Below are positions 50,670-62,642 of a DNA stretch of 64,000 bases, one piece after another (the stretch's first letter is position 1; each line of letters opens with the position of its first letter). The translations under genes and the position numbers were made by a program. Source of the stretch: Alligator mississippiensis (Eukaryota; Chordata; Crocodylia; Alligatoridae); assembly GCF_030867095.1 (NCBI RefSeq), contig NC_081824.1, positions 363,463,829-363,527,828 of the forward strand, read 5' to 3'. A model generated the notes under the pieces. That model worked only from the letters and a program-made list of their open reading frames with translations. It did not search any database and was not told where the DNA came from.

Positions 50670-51480
50670 TAGGGCTGTGTGAAGCTTCGGTCTCTGATTT
50701 GATTCAGTGGAGATTTAGCCCGATTCGGCAGCCAAATCTCCGAATCCGAATCAAATCGGAAGACCCTTTAATCTCTCCGAATCAAATCAGAACCCTTCAA
50801 ATTGATTCAGCGAGATTTGATAATTCAGACACAGACACAGCTTTAAATGTTTTTTCTATGTACCTCAAGGTACCAGACAGCTTGTGAATGCTGAGATAGT
50901 GGGGCGGATGGAGTGTCCCACAGGAGCGCAGTGGGGTCCCCACCACACTCAGCGGCAGACCTAGAAGTGGTCAGAAGCACTCCCGGTCCACTTCCAGATT
51001 CGTGGTGGAGCATGCGGGGGACACACCCCACCCTTTCCATGCAGCTCGGGTACTGGTGCCTCCTCGGTCTAGGAGGGAGTACCTGGGATCCCCCTGCAGC
51101 CAGTCACCAGGCCGTGGGGCCACGGGGGGCGGGATCCCCTGCGCGCTCAGTGGCGGACCCGGAAGTGGACCAGAATTACTTCCGGTCCACTTCTGGGTTC
51201 GCTGTGGAGCGTGTGGGGGCGACCCTGCGCTCCTGTGGGACACACCATCCACCCTACCATTGCAGCATTCACGAGCCACGCCTGGTATCTCGAGATGTGT
51301 AGAAAAAACATTTAAAGCTGTGTCTGTGGCCGAATTGCTGATTCTCTGAATCAGCATTGAATCTTCAGATTCGGATTTGGACTAATTGAATCGGGACAGT
51401 GATCGGAATCAACGAATCGAATCACTGTCCCCGAATCGAGCCGAATCCAAATCAAATACGACCCATTTCACACACTCCTA
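50670..51480. mobile_element. foldback hAT element, 811 bp, perfect 8-bp duplication
   Basis: Begins TAGGGCTGTGTGAAGC and ends TTTCACACACTCCTA. ATAGCTAT lies at both flanks (50662-50669 and 51481-51488). The two halves are inverted copies: TTTAAATGTTTTTTCTA (about 50840) against TAGAAAAAACATTTAAA (about 51301); GCATTCA/TGAATGC; CCGGTCCACTTC/GAAGTGGACC; and AATCAAATC-type tandem motifs near both ends. No transposase. TAGGG termini with an 8-bp duplication fit the hAT superfamily (Ac-like). CpG-rich interior. Confidence 0.88.
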
Positions 51481-51488
51481 ATAGCTAT

Positions 51489-54040
51489 GCTGGCACAGCT
51501 GTGGCAGCAGTTGCCCTATAGCATACAATTCCCTAGTTACTCTGGTGCAGAAATGTTTGCAGTATTTGCTGATGATGAGTTTCACTCAACAACAGAATGG
51601 TGAAAATGTTTTCAATTTTTTTCATAGTAAACACCACAGCTTAATAGTGAGAGTGACTCATGGATCATCTTCCCTTCCTTTCCACTAATCGCACAACGTT
51701 CCTTTTATAACAACTGTTTAAATAGAGAAGAAGCGTTAAGAAAGTATTGTCTTTTTCAAAACTGTCTACACAATGAACAACTTTTGAAAAACCATTCACT
51801 CAGTCATTGTTTATAGCCCTTAGTTTTTCAGCTACTTGAAGAATAAAGCTCTTGCAATGTTTCCAGGGCCTGATCCTGCAATGTATTGATTGTCCTATGT
51901 TCCTGAGGCACCTCATTAATAAGCATATAACTAATTGGACACTTAGTCAAGGGCTTGGTCTTATTCAACAGTTTCTACTCTGGCCTATAATATCTGGTGT
52001 TTTGGGGTTGGGAGGAGAGGGGTACATATAATGGATACAGGAGGAGTCCATCTCTATCAGTCTTTTTTTGATGAATAAAGGAAAAAGCACCAAAGAGGCT
52101 CAAATACCCCTAGGGAAAAATACAGCCCACAGAATTTCTACACAAAACAAGATTGGGGGGTAGCCTATCACAACATACCTTTTCGAATCTCACTGAATTA
52201 TCATTATTTGAAACCAATTTGTAGTATGTTTGAGTAAACTACCTCACCCTGTATAAGATATAATGGGAAGAAAATAAGTCTCCTGAATAAGAATACATTT
52301 TCAAGCTTCTAAGACAGTTCAACAAATGGTTTTAAGTACCTATAGTGATTTCAGAAAGCATTGTGTTTGTTAAAATGGCACATCTCTTAGAAAAGACTTA
52401 TTCTGCACAATTTTATTTGGGGCACAATGATGCATTTTTGTTTTCTTAAGAAAAGCTTGACAAGTATACCAGGGCAATGGTAGATTTAGTTGTTTGTTTT
52501 ACTGCAATTTCCACACTTGCAATCTTTCTCCACTTCTCTCAAATTTGTCTAGCAGAAGTTGTTATTTCGGTTCATCAACATGCACAAAAAAATAGCTGAA
52601 CTAGCTCTAGGCAAGGATATGAAATTAAATCAATTGTTAAATAACTTCATTCGAGTATGGTCTGCATTTGAAAATACGGAAGATTTATTTTCACATTTAA
52701 ATCTTCTGTTTTTTCTAGAATTTTGGTGAGTAAAACTAATTAGAGATCAGAATAAAATATAGAAACATTAAATCAGTATCAACGTGTAAAGACAACAGGG
52801 GGGAGAGCTGCATAGTAAACACCGGGTTTCCTAAACAGGGTACAGAATGTTTTATTCTCATTCAGTATGAGATACGGCAGGTGAAGCTGTTTTGTAGACC
52901 TGCTTGCTGGTAATTTCTTGAGTACCACACTATGGCCCTTTTGTTAACTTGCTAGCCCTCCTTGCTTTCTTTCCCATTTTAATGAAAGATAAGCTGTTAG
53001 TTGGCCTCATGCCTATCATATTGTGAAGTGTTCTGTTGTATTTTTATTGGTCTTCAAGGATATTTTGCAGATGCTTTACTGTCATTTTAAGCAGCATTTT
53101 AACTGGTGCACAACAATGATTTCTCTTTATTTGCTTATTTTGGCAAGACAAGCCATTGGGTTAGCAGGAATTTCAGCTGCAATGTATCTTTTCCATAAGC
53201 CATTATATAGGTAAACTGCCCTTTCTTCAAATATTGTGCCATGCTCTGTGTAGGCTGATGCTAATCAAATATTTAGAGATTCCTTGGTATCTACTTTCTC
53301 TTCTGTTGGTGAAACCTGTACATAACTTTTTCAAATAGATGTAAACTTCATTCAGTTAAGGAAAAGCAATCTTCCCCTTTTAGAGCAAGCCCATGGAAGT
53401 GTACAGTCTGTTATATGTAGCTTTCTGAAAACCTTAAACCTTCAAGCAATTGAGTTTAGCACTTCTTAGCTCTGTAGAATTCAGGTCATAAGTAAGTGCA
53501 GTCTAATTGCAAGGTGTCAGCTTTCTTCTTCTTGAAGACAGAAATTAAACTCTGGATTAAATTGTGCAAACTGTAGTTCTAGCACTTGGAAACTGTGCTA
53601 GGGTATGTTGCTGTTTGCAATATGAATTCAGCAGTCGTGGGTACCATTTCCCAGGGAAGGTAGAACCTTGTGTAATACAACAAAAATATATTTTTGGTAT
53701 CACTTTTTATTGATACTGTTTTGAATATAAAGGATCCAGCAGTTATAATGCATTGTTTCATATTTTAGGTTATCTAATCCTTTTTATGTTCTATATACCT
53801 CACCAGCATACATAGCAAATGAGTACAACTGAATACAGAGTTGCACTCTAGGAGCAGGATCCAAAAAAACATAAAAACATAAAGAAGCTTGTAAGCATAA
53901 TTTAGGTGCCTATATTCAAATAGTTGATTTTAAAAACCCTTTTACAGCTCTTGCCTAACCCTAAGTACACCTCAACTCCCATCAGGGTAGTGATGCACCT
54001 CCACTTATATCTAGAACTGCCTCAGGTGCTGAGTTTCTTC
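51489..54040. other. TMTC4 intron 2, no exon or repeat recognised
   Basis: 2.5 kb of AT-rich sequence without a coding exon. GGGCCTGATCCTGCAATG (near 51868) is a phrase common at the edge of old amniote repeats. Confidence 0.5.
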
Positions 54041-54194
54041 ATGACCAGGGATCCTGGTTTTGTCCTATTTAAAAAAAATCCCCAATTTTTGGATTAAAAA
54101 AAAAATCATAGAAAAATATGGATTTGGGATTACTTTTTTTAATCCAAAAATTGGGGATTTTTTAAAATTGGACAAAACCAGGATCCCTGGTCAT
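54041..54194. repeat. near-perfect 154-bp palindrome (MITE-like)
   Basis: TGACCAGGGATCCTGGTTTT, continuing to CCCCAATTTTTGGATTAAAA, is mirrored by TTTTAATCCAAAAATTGGGG through AAAACCAGGATCCCTGGTCA. Arms of about 60 bp flank an AT-rich loop of about 30 bp. Non-coding. Confidence 0.85.
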
Positions 54195-55859
54195 TGTGAG
54201 ATAATTTAAGTTCAGCTCCCTCCTTTGTTTAAGGGGCTTCAGATCCGTATGTCCTACTCAGAAGAGTGCCCAGAATACCAGCCTGGAGATCTTAGCCAGT
54301 CTCTCTTTCTTTTGTTGAAGTTATCCCACTGTGCAGAAAATAATTATAAAATTAATTGGGCCTTGGGATTCTTAAGAATGTGCTTGTGAGAAGGAAGGCC
54401 TGGGTTTCAGTTCCTGCTCTCAGGACTCCTTCTGAATTGTACAGTTCAACAGAAAGTGCAGAAAAAATGTTTAGAGAAGGGATCCAGGTCTACCCCTCTG
54501 GTGACTGCCCTAACCAGTCAGCTAGAATCCCTGGATCAACTTCATGCTGACTTTTGGCAGATTCCTGTTCAACGAGGTGTCTTCCGAGTCCCACTTGGAG
54601 GCACATTGCTCTCTCCACAAATTGTATAGGCACCCCATGCACCAAATATAGGATTCTGGCTTCTTCTCCAAGGGCCAAATACCTAAGAAGTCAGGTGTTG
54701 CAAAGCTTTATTTTTATCTTTCCATGTTATGGCTCTTGCCTGATCTTGGAGGCTCCTCTATGAGTGCTGAGCATTGAAGTCTGATCTCTCCAATCTCTGT
54801 GTCACAAGACCCTCTCTTTATTTCATATGCAGGTGTGTGGCAGTGTTTCATCTTGTGCACCTCTAGTGAACTCAGCCAAATTTGATCCTATCTATTGATT
54901 GATAACCCATAAAAAGGAATATTAGGTTTCAGGTGATGGTGGTGGTATGAGGTGTAGGTCGGGGTGTGATGATTTGAGGTGTGTGCCTGTATGTGTGATA
55001 TTTTGTGTCTGGTTACCTGGTTGTTATTTTTTTCTCCACCTTGTCAGTTGAATAGAAATAAACTATGAATGATTGCACACACAGTACAGGTTCCCCTATG
55101 AAAGTGATTTTTTGCGTGTATTAGATGTCTTGGTATCAGGTGTGGTCTTGTCTTTGAATCATACTAAAGATCTTCATTTATACTGCATGGGGGGTAGTGC
55201 TAGCATAAAAGAGAGCAGAATTTCAAACTTTGCCGAGAAAGGGAGAGCAGGGTGCAGGCAGAGTGAGTTTGTCAGTGCACCAACCTCAGTTATTTATGAA
55301 CGCAATGCATGATGTATTGCATGGGGATGGAGCTTTGGTATGTCTTGTTCTCATTTGTGTTCTTCAGACTTTTCATCTGCTTTCCTAAGAGAACATCTCC
55401 AGATCAAGTAATCTCTATCACTTCTTTATCAGCTTGTCTTCAAGATAAAAGTTAACTGAAAATTCTACTTTTTAGGGGGAGGGGGTTAAGTATAATTTTT
55501 CCCCTCTGTGTTGGCTTATAATGAATTTCTTTCCTAACAATTGTCACTAACCTTCTTTTTATAACAGTATATAGGTTAATTCAAGAAGCAAATTCCTCTG
55601 TAAAAAATAGAGTACCATTTGAATGGTGTTATGTGAAAAGTAAGCAAGCTACGCAGCAGGGTTTAAAAAGGGCTAATACCTGGTTGCCATCTTTAGACAT
55701 TGCTTTATATCCTTCTTTCATTAATGGGTGTGATGCTCAAACTAATGGAAAAATAGCTATTTGAAACCACATGCACTTGTCCCATTTCCCAAGATACCTG
55801 TTTCTAAAATTAAAGGTATTTTAACTAGTATTTTTGTAACATGCTTTATACACTTACCA
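54195..55859. other. TMTC4 intron 2, no exon recognised
   Basis: No supported exon. GGAAGGCCTGGGTTTCAGTT (54393) resembles a MIR-like phrase, not firm. Confidence 0.45.
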
Positions 55860-55962
55860 TTAGAGCAGCTAGGCCAGGTTATCCACTAGTGTAAATCAGC
55901 CCAGCTCCATTGACATTCATGAAGTGATGCTAAGTTGCACAATCCAAGGGTCAGCTCAATGA
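55860..55962 (-). repeat. old amniote interspersed repeat fragment
   Basis: TGTAAATCAGCCCAGCTCCA followed by TTGACATTCATGAAGTGATG is, in reverse, the phrase 'tcaatggagctgggctgatttaca' common in old sauropsid repeats. Confidence 0.45.
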
Positions 55963-56166
55963 TAATTAAAGGAGTATAGGGAAAGACTCCAGGCCAATTT
56001 CTATTAGTTGTCCAGTCAACCACATAGGCAATATTTTATATCAAATGCTTTAAAATGTGGTCCTGTTAGTGCTTGTTTACATTTGTATGTAATTGTTCTC
56101 AATCCAGCTGCCTCTTACCAAACAGGAGTGTTAACAGTGCTGATGTTAACAAATATCTTCTTTTAG

Positions 56167-56282
56167 GACCTCAGGGCAGAAACCCCCCTTGGCGACCTGT
56201 GGCATCACGACTTTTGGGGTAGCAAACTCAGCAGCAATACCAGCCACAAATCATATCGACCACTTACTGTCCTAACCTTCAG
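56167..56282 (+). CDS. TMTC4: TMTC4 coding exon 3: first lumenal loop
   Basis: Encodes [18 protein letters not shown], then [20 protein letters not shown] and two bases of the next Arg codon (residues 55-92 plus 2 nt). The acceptor is TTCTTTTAG before 56167 and the donor CAG/GTGAGA after 56282. D.WG...........YRPL..LTFR is the TMTC signature of the large first lumenal loop. SSNTS contains an N-glycosylation sequon. Frame follows phase 0 in and phase 2 out. Confidence 0.96.
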
Positions 56283-56618
56283 GTGAGAGTGCCCTTAGCA
56301 TTGGATCTGGGGTTTTCATTTTTTTTCAACTGGTTTTGGTGGGGGACAGACTTTGAGGGAGGTGGAATTCTGTTTGAAGTATGGAAGAAGGTTAAACTTG
56401 CACCAAAGTCCTGATCTTACAATAAATTCCAGGGAGGTGGATTCCCATGTTTCCAAGTACATTGCAGGATTAGACCTTAAGGTAAAATCCACCTATTCAT
56501 AGAGCCCAGCAGAAGAAATTTAAGTTAATACCCAACCCTTGTATGAGCCCACTAAATAAGGGTATCGCTTAAATTCCTTGTACTTGCTCTCTGCAAAGTG
56601 CTGAATTTTACTTTAGCA
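56283..56618. other. start of TMTC4 intron 3
   Basis: Donor GTGAGA. No further feature before the hAT element. Confidence 0.6.
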
Positions 56619-56842
56619 CAGTGGTTTTAAAACTTGTTTCCATGGAACTCTAGGGTTCCACGATAAGTCATCAGGGGTTCCACAATGAGACGGGAGTAAT
56701 GGCGGGACAGACTGGGAGGTGGTGCGCCATCATTGTGGGTCAGGTTACGTGGCTCTGTGTCAGTGTTAGGATAAGGGTAGGGGTTCCACAGCAGACAAGT
56801 GATGTGAAAGGATTCTGTGACTAGGAAATTTGAAAACCATTG
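56619..56842. mobile_element. hAT-type MITE in intron 3
   Basis: Ends CAGTGGTTTTAAAACTTG and AATTTGAAAACCATTG. Flanks CTTTAGCA (56611-56618) and CCTTGGCA (56843-56850) match at six of eight. GGGTTCCAC(A/G) is repeated inside. 224 bp. Confidence 0.8.
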
Positions 56843-57058
56843 CCTTGGCAAAAACTGAAGGTGAACAAATAGGAATGGAGATGGAGCCCAGTTGTATGAA
56901 ATAATTAAACAACATCATAATTAACATACCTCATTAATTTATTATAGAATGCCCTGTGGACCTACTTAATACAGGAAAAAGAGTATACCCGCTTCACAGG
57001 TTGGAGTGTCTTGAATTACTTCAGCAACTGAGCATCCTACACCAATTTTATGTAGAGC

Positions 57059-57180
57059 AGGATTGGCAGTCTACAGCCCACAGGCCAGATTCAGCCTGTG
57101 GAGCCATTTGACCCAGCAGCCAAATTGACCCAAATTGCCCCAGTTTGGGTCAGAGGCAGGTGGGTGAGGGGTGAGCGGGT
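57059..57180 (+). mobile_element. hAT-like left-end fragment
   Basis: CAGGATTGGCAGTCTACAGC, CCACAGGCCAGATTCAGCCT resembles the left end of 42010-43730 (CAGGGGTGTGCAAAATACAG, CCCACAGGCTGGATCTGG). Right end not found. Confidence 0.5.
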
Positions 57181-57469
57181 GTCAGGACCCAGCTACCCAA
57201 GGACAGAGACCCAGTGGCGGCACAGGGAAAGTATCCATCAATGCTGGTTTTCCCAAGGGCAGCATGGAGAAAGTGTCTTTAGTTGGTACTTTTCCCCACA
57301 GCGGCAGGAGGAGGAATCCTGGGTTTCCACTGCATTTTGTTCTCTATCCCAATCTCAATTTAATGATTTTTTTAATGTCTTTGTTTAAACGTACTTGTCA
57401 GATAGCTGTTCTTGTGACGCTTTCTTATGATAGCCGTACTGGTCAGTGAATGGTTATTGGATGGTTTTA

Positions 57470-57660
57470 ATGGTTTAAAACATAGGATGGGGGAACCAGG
57501 ACACCTGGGTCCCATTCTTTGTTTTGTCTCTGGCCTGCAAAGTGCTGTTGGAGAAGTCTCTTCACTTCTTTGTGCCTTATTTTGTACCCATTTAGATTGC
57601 AATGTCATTGTGCTCTGGGCCTGTCTCGATGTGCTAAAGTTCATACAAATTACCATTAGA
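57470..57660 (-). repeat. MIR-like SINE in intron 3
   Basis: CACCTGGGTCCCATTCTTTG, TTGGAGAAGTCTCTTCACTT and CTTTGTGCCTTATTTTGTAC follow the order of a MIR-type SINE ('ctgggttc.attc...ggcaagtcacttcactt.tctgtgcctcagtttcc'). Strand is tentative. Confidence 0.55.
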
Positions 57661-58785
57661 GTAAGGGGTAGTACATAGCTACTTTATCTCGCATCAGTTC
57701 TTCCCATGCTTCTCACTTGTCCTGGGAAAGGAATAAAACCTAGGTTCTCAAAGGGATGCCACATCCAGTATTTAGGTTTCAAAGATATATTCAGACCTGT
57801 CACTTAGCTTCTGCCTAACCCTAGATGCACCTATGTTTCTACGAGTGGATATGTGCAAAGATGCCTAACCCTGACACTGCCAACAGAGCCCTAAACTAAG
57901 TGTTTCTTTGCCTGAGGGTGGGGGAGGGGGGAAAACTCTTTTTGCCCTACAGTTGCCCTAGATCTGTGCTTCACCACCCCAGGGACAGGCAAGGACTTTA
58001 GCCTAAAAGCTCCATTTATTGGTACAATAACAGTCTCACAAGTTATTCTTGTAGCCAGTGATATACCAGGACAGATATGCACCTGAGCAGCCACCAACAC
58101 ACTGAGAAGCACCAGCTCCTGCCATGCTGATTGTGCTTATGTGGTCAGTTGCCATTGCAGCAGCAGCTATTTTTGCATACAAATCTCCAAAGGCAGCACC
58201 CAGGACTGCTGGTCTGGTTGCAGACCCTCAATTGCACTACCATCTATAGCCATACCCAAAGCAAAAAAACCTGGGAAGATGGGTGTATGTGTATTCCTGT
58301 CATCCCAGTTGTGAGGGGATTTACCTGAGAAGCAGGACACCTGGTTTAAAACAAAGTTGAACAGCTCTGACGGGAGAATAAATATAGTGTACTGGTCATG
58401 ACACTCATCCTGGATGTGGCAGCCCCAAGTTCCAACCTGTACTCCAAACGGGTGGGGTATGCATGATCTGAAACCAGCTCTCCTACACATCAGGAAATAA
58501 ATGTAACCACTTAGCTGTTGGCTCGTCAGGGGTGCTCTGTTCCCTGTGTATATGCAGTTTATCACTGCCAGGAAAACAGGGCTTAGGCACCTACCTGCAA
58601 GAGAGGACTCGTACCTGAGATTTGAAGCACTTACAGGCAATCAGGCATCTATCTCTGGCCATGTTAAGCACCGTTCTTCTGCCTCTTGTTTCCTGGCTAA
58701 TGTATAGGAGGCTGCAAGTGAGAGAGGAACAGCGGAAAAAACCCTGGTCATACTCAGTTCACTCTCCCTTATAGCATCCACTCTC
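57661..58785. other. TMTC4 intron 3, no exon recognised
   Basis: No supported exon. CCAAACGGGTGGGGTATGC (58445) and neighbouring phrases are unassigned. Confidence 0.45.
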
Positions 58786-58868
58786 TGCCATTGTGTGTCA
58801 CAGGGTACTGGGCAAGATGGATCTATGGTCCAAACCTGTAAATGGCAGTTCTTATGTTCTTATGATTT
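58786..58868 (+). mobile_element. CR1 LINE 3' end fragment
   Basis: CACAGGGTACTGGGCAAGAT, GGATCTATGGTCC and TTCTTATGTTCTTATGATTT are a CR1 3' end with its tandem tail. Confidence 0.75.
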
Positions 58869-59386
58869 CTAGGTTCTATTTAAATGCTCATCTGCCCCAT
58901 CAATTGAGAGGGGAGCCTGGATGTTCAGGGCTTGAGGGTTTATTAGGCATCAGGGCATGAAAGAATCTAGGTACCCAAGTGTTGCAATGCTTTTGAGGAC
59001 CTAACCCTGAGTTCCTTCACCCTGTCCATGGTTCTCCTTTCTCCATGCTGTATACATACTCTAGTCAGTAGTAAAGTAGTTCAGAGCCCTTCCTCTCATT
59101 ATTGCAGACAGAGTCCAATCTGAGCAGGAGAGTACATGGGACCTTGACTTCTTTTTTCTCTCTGTAATGGTCATGCAGTGGTAGTGATCATCTCGCACAG
59201 TGTGCTTGTATATCACCTAGCACAACGGGGTTTAGTCTGAGTTGGGACTTTTTGGCACCAGTGTCATACAAATAAAATTAATAGGTGGGGAGCTTAAAAA
59301 ACTATTAGAGGTTTCCAAATTACATAAAGCACATGTTTTCCTTTTCCCTTAGAGCCCTTGAGGCTTGCTTTATCTCTAGTAAGACC
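58869..59386. other. TMTC4 intron 3, no exon recognised
   Basis: No recognisable feature. Confidence 0.5.
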
Positions 59387-59645
59387 GGGTACATACACAC
59401 ATACTAAATTGGCTTAAAATAAGATGACTTTATCGACTTAAGCTGTTGGAGCGTACAGACGTACAGCTCCTTGACATGGTGGAAACCATCTTGTGAGCTA
59501 AGTTGACTTAACTAATGCAACTCACCTTGGAGGTGTATTATCTTGTGCCACATTTAAGTTGATTCTGCTCCACATATGTGTGTACGCTCTGACACTTAAG
59601 TCAGCTTAACTGTCAGAAAGTACATGGGTATGCACTTTCCCTGGG
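59387..59645. mobile_element. MITE-like element, weak
   Basis: GGGTACATACACACATACTA at the left and CACATATGTGTGTACGCTCT plus TACATGGGTATGC at the right are loosely inverted. An AGCGTACAGACGTACAGCT near-palindrome lies in the middle. Tentative. Confidence 0.4.
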
Positions 59646-60116
59646 TAACTTAAACAGAAACTTAGGCACAATTATTTAAAAAATTGAAACCATAGACAAT
59701 TATGTGGAGATGAGGAAATAACACCTTACTGAGAAAATAGGAAATTGGCTTCTAAACTACCTTAAGCCTTTGCTGTATGTGTATTACACACTTATAATGT
59801 AATGTTCTTCATACAGGATTTCAGTTAAGCAAGACTCAAGTCAGCTGCACAAAATACATGAAACCCATTATCCAAATTAAGGTTTTGAAGTCTTTAGCCT
59901 ATTGCTAATATTCTGTAGAAATTTATGGGACACTCTTTCCATTCCCTCCTTTTTCAAATTTCCTATAGAAAATAGGCTCTTGGACTGAATCTTTAACTAA
60001 ACATTCTGGCCCACACATTCCTTTTTCCAGCTGTCCTTCCTGCCTTCCACCTTTTGTCCCCAGCAGAATTCTGCTTCCACCTACATCCTTTAAATAATAG
60101 TTATTACTGGGCACTG
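59646..60116. other. TMTC4 intron 3, no exon recognised
   Basis: No recognisable feature. Confidence 0.5.
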
Positions 60117-60357
60117 GACAAGTGGTAATAGGCTTAAATGGCAGCAAGGAAGACTTATGTTGGATATTAGGAAGAACTTTTTAGGTTCTGAGGATGGCTA
60201 AGCGCTGAAATAGATTACCTGAAGAGACGGTGGAATCTGTCATTGGAGATCTTTAAGTGCAGGTTAAACAAACATTTGTCTGAATGTTCTGCTCTAAGCA
60301 GGAGGTTGAAGTGGGTGATATCCTGAAGTCCCTTCCAGCTCTATTTCTCTATGATTT
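60117..60357 (+). mobile_element. CR1 LINE 3' end (240 bp) in intron 3
   Basis: GGTAATAGGCTTAAATGGCA, GCAAGGAAGACTTATGTTGG, ATATTAGGAAGAACTTTTTA, GATATCCTGAAGTCCCTTCC and the tail TTTCTCTATGATTTTC mark a CR1 3' end in plus orientation, moderately diverged. Confidence 0.9.
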
Positions 60358-61370
60358 TCATCTTTAAAGATGTCAAAGTACATCACTACCTCTGTGTGCA
60401 CAACACCAATAACATACAGCCACTACCAAGGTCTAGAGTGAAAACTTAGCTGCCTGATGGCCACCAGTAATGAGGAAAATTGTGACTAAGCATGCTATGA
60501 CAAATTCCATTGCTTATTAAAATCTTTAATCTCTGTGCAGATTAGTTAGGATCTCTGTGTTGGGGCAGGATGGATTTCTCTCTCAGGTCAAAAGAACACT
60601 TGCTTTACTCCATCATTCCAATTCTGGCCCCCTATTTTATGGGCTCTTAGGATATGCAATTAAGAGTCCTGAGGGTCCTGCAGAAACACCACTCAAAGCT
60701 GGCCCTTCCACACACCCCTGTACCACTCCTGCGCATTCTAGGAATGAAGTCTGTTCCGAGGGTGTCTCCTGCTGCCACTTTCAAGCATAGGAAAGAAAGA
60801 CATTTAAAGAGCGGTGACAGTTGACACCCCAACCTAGATCAGCTTCATTCTCTCTTTGCATGCTGCACATTTGTGGAGCAGGGGAGAGTAGGCTGAGGCA
60901 TGCTTGAGAGCAATGCTCCCAAAATCACTGGAAACAGGGCAGATCTATCTACACTCATAAGCTCATGAGCTCTTTCCCAGTTGTTTGGGCTGCTTACCAT
61001 GTAGGACTCCTACTTTCAACATTATGCAAGGTTTCATGTTTCACAGTGCTGCACATGATACCAAAAAGCAGCCATTGTTGCTGCTCCCAGTTGGCATCTG
61101 GCAGCAATTCTTTCAGGGGTAACTTTTGCGAAGGACAAATGGTCCAAGGGTATGAGTCCAATTCCACAGGAAAATCTTCTCTCTGGAAAATAACTTTGTA
61201 GATTCAGCATGGGGGATGCCTGGCCATGACTGCAACTATGCAGTGGATCTTTTCAACATTATTATTGTTTCTGCTGTATTAAAATGTTATTTTCTATATC
61301 AGGTTGTCTGTTTCCTGATGTATATCTCTAGGCAGTCATTTAATTTTAATGTTTTTGTTTTTTTACCTAG
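60358..61370. other. end of TMTC4 intron 3
   Basis: No further exon. The pyrimidine tract GTTTTTTTACCTAG leads into exon 4. Confidence 0.6.
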
Positions 61371-61587
61371 ACTTAATTACTTTTTTGCTGGAGGCTTCCA
61401 CCCAGTTGGTTTTCATGTCATCAATATAATACTGCATTCCATTATCTGTGTGTTAATGGTTGATGTCTTCTCAATATTATTGGGTGGGCTGCAGTACAGC
61501 AGTAAAGGAAGAAGGCTAAACCTTGCTCCAAGAGCATCTCCACTAGCTGCTTTACTGTTTGCTGTACATCCAGTACATACTGAATGT
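61371..61587 (+). CDS. TMTC4: TMTC4 coding exon 4: GGFHPVGFH loop and next TM segments
   Basis: Completes the Arg codon and encodes LNYFFAGGFHPVGFHVINII, LHSIICVLMVDVFSILLGGL, QYSSKGRRLNLAPRASPLAA and LLFAVHPVHTEC, i.e. residues 93-165 counting the split Arg. HVINIILHSIICVLMVDVFSI is the second membrane segment; SPLAALLFAVHPVHTE starts the next. The HPVHTE motif is a TMTC family hallmark near the active-site side. The donor TGT/GTAAGT follows 61587, phase 0. The protein continues beyond the window. Confidence 0.96.
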
Positions 61588-62037
61588 GTAAGTACATCCT
61601 ATTATCTTCTATAATATAGTATATGTTCAAAATTATAGACCAGCAGTAGCTAATCCTGATCTATATATTCTGTGTATTACAGCTTTTCTTTCCACGTGTT
61701 GAGACTGTTAACCATAATATTTGACAGTTTGCATGTAAGTTAGTAACTTTACAGGGAAGTAAATATTTCCTATATAAGAAAATAAAATAAAATAGTGTAA
61801 TTACAATAGCTAAAGAAACTATAGTTTTAAGACTGTCACTAAGTGCTGGATAAAGATTACATGCCTGGGCATGCCTTCCAATGAACAACAAGAAGAGTGG
61901 GGAAAAATAGACTAAATACAACTGTTTGATCATGTTTGTTTCCCCCCTTTATGTAAAGCTAAGCAGAATACCAAGTAGGAGTAGGGAAATTGAATTAACT
62001 CTATATTTGGCACTGGAGTGACCACTGTTATTTTACT
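61588..62037. other. start of TMTC4 intron 4
   Basis: Consensus donor GTAAGT. No other feature seen. Confidence 0.6.
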
Positions 62038-62154
62038 GAAGTGGTTCTCAACCTGTGATCTATGATGAATACCCACACTTAAAATTCAAAGGGGTCTACA
62101 TCTCCATTTGAAATTTTTTAGGGGTCCGCAAATGAAAAAAGGTTGAAAACCACT
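62038..62154. mobile_element. hAT-type MITE, shortened relative of 14249-14462
   Basis: Ends AAGTGGTTCTCAACCTGTG and AAAAAGGTTGAAAACCACTG. The middle AATTCAAAGGGGTCTACATC, TCCATTTGAAATTTTTTAGG matches 14249-14462, from which about 100 bp is missing. Flanking TTTACTG and TTCACTG words are similar. Confidence 0.75.
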
Positions 62155-62561
62155 GGTTCACTGTGTCTCTTTCTGGTATCGGCACTTCAAGAAGGATGCT
62201 AAAAAAGTGAAGAGGGTTCAGAAAGGAGCTTGAGAGTGGTCAGAGTATTGGAAACGTGCTTTAGAGTGCAAGAAATATGAAGCCCGATCTATTTACCTTC
62301 TCAAATGGAAGGTTAAAGAATTGTAAGAACACAGTATATAAGTGTCTACACAAGGAACAGAAATTTGGTAATTAAAAGCTGTTCAATCTGGCTAAGATTC
62401 AACGGCTGGAAGTTGAAGTCAGACAGATTTAGATTGGGACCATAACATACGTTTGTAACAGTGAGTAAATATTATTGCAATTTAGGAAGGGTGTGGTAGA
62501 TTTTTAAATTTAAGATTTGCATGTTTTCTGCCCTAGTTCAATCACAGCTATTGGACCTGAG
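62155..62561. other. TMTC4 intron 4, no exon recognised
   Basis: No recognisable feature. Confidence 0.5.
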
Positions 62562-62642
62562 CAGGAAACTCAAAGGCCTGCATCATGCAGTACATTAAAC
62601 TAGATAAGAATCTTGATCCCTTCTGGCTTTAAAACCTATAAA
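62562..62642 (+). repeat. CR1/L3-like 3' tail fragment, weak
   Basis: ACTAGATAAGAATCTTGATC followed by CCTTCTGGCTTTAAAACCTA resembles an old CR1 3' end ('...gatcccttctggccttaaaatctatga'). Confidence 0.45.
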
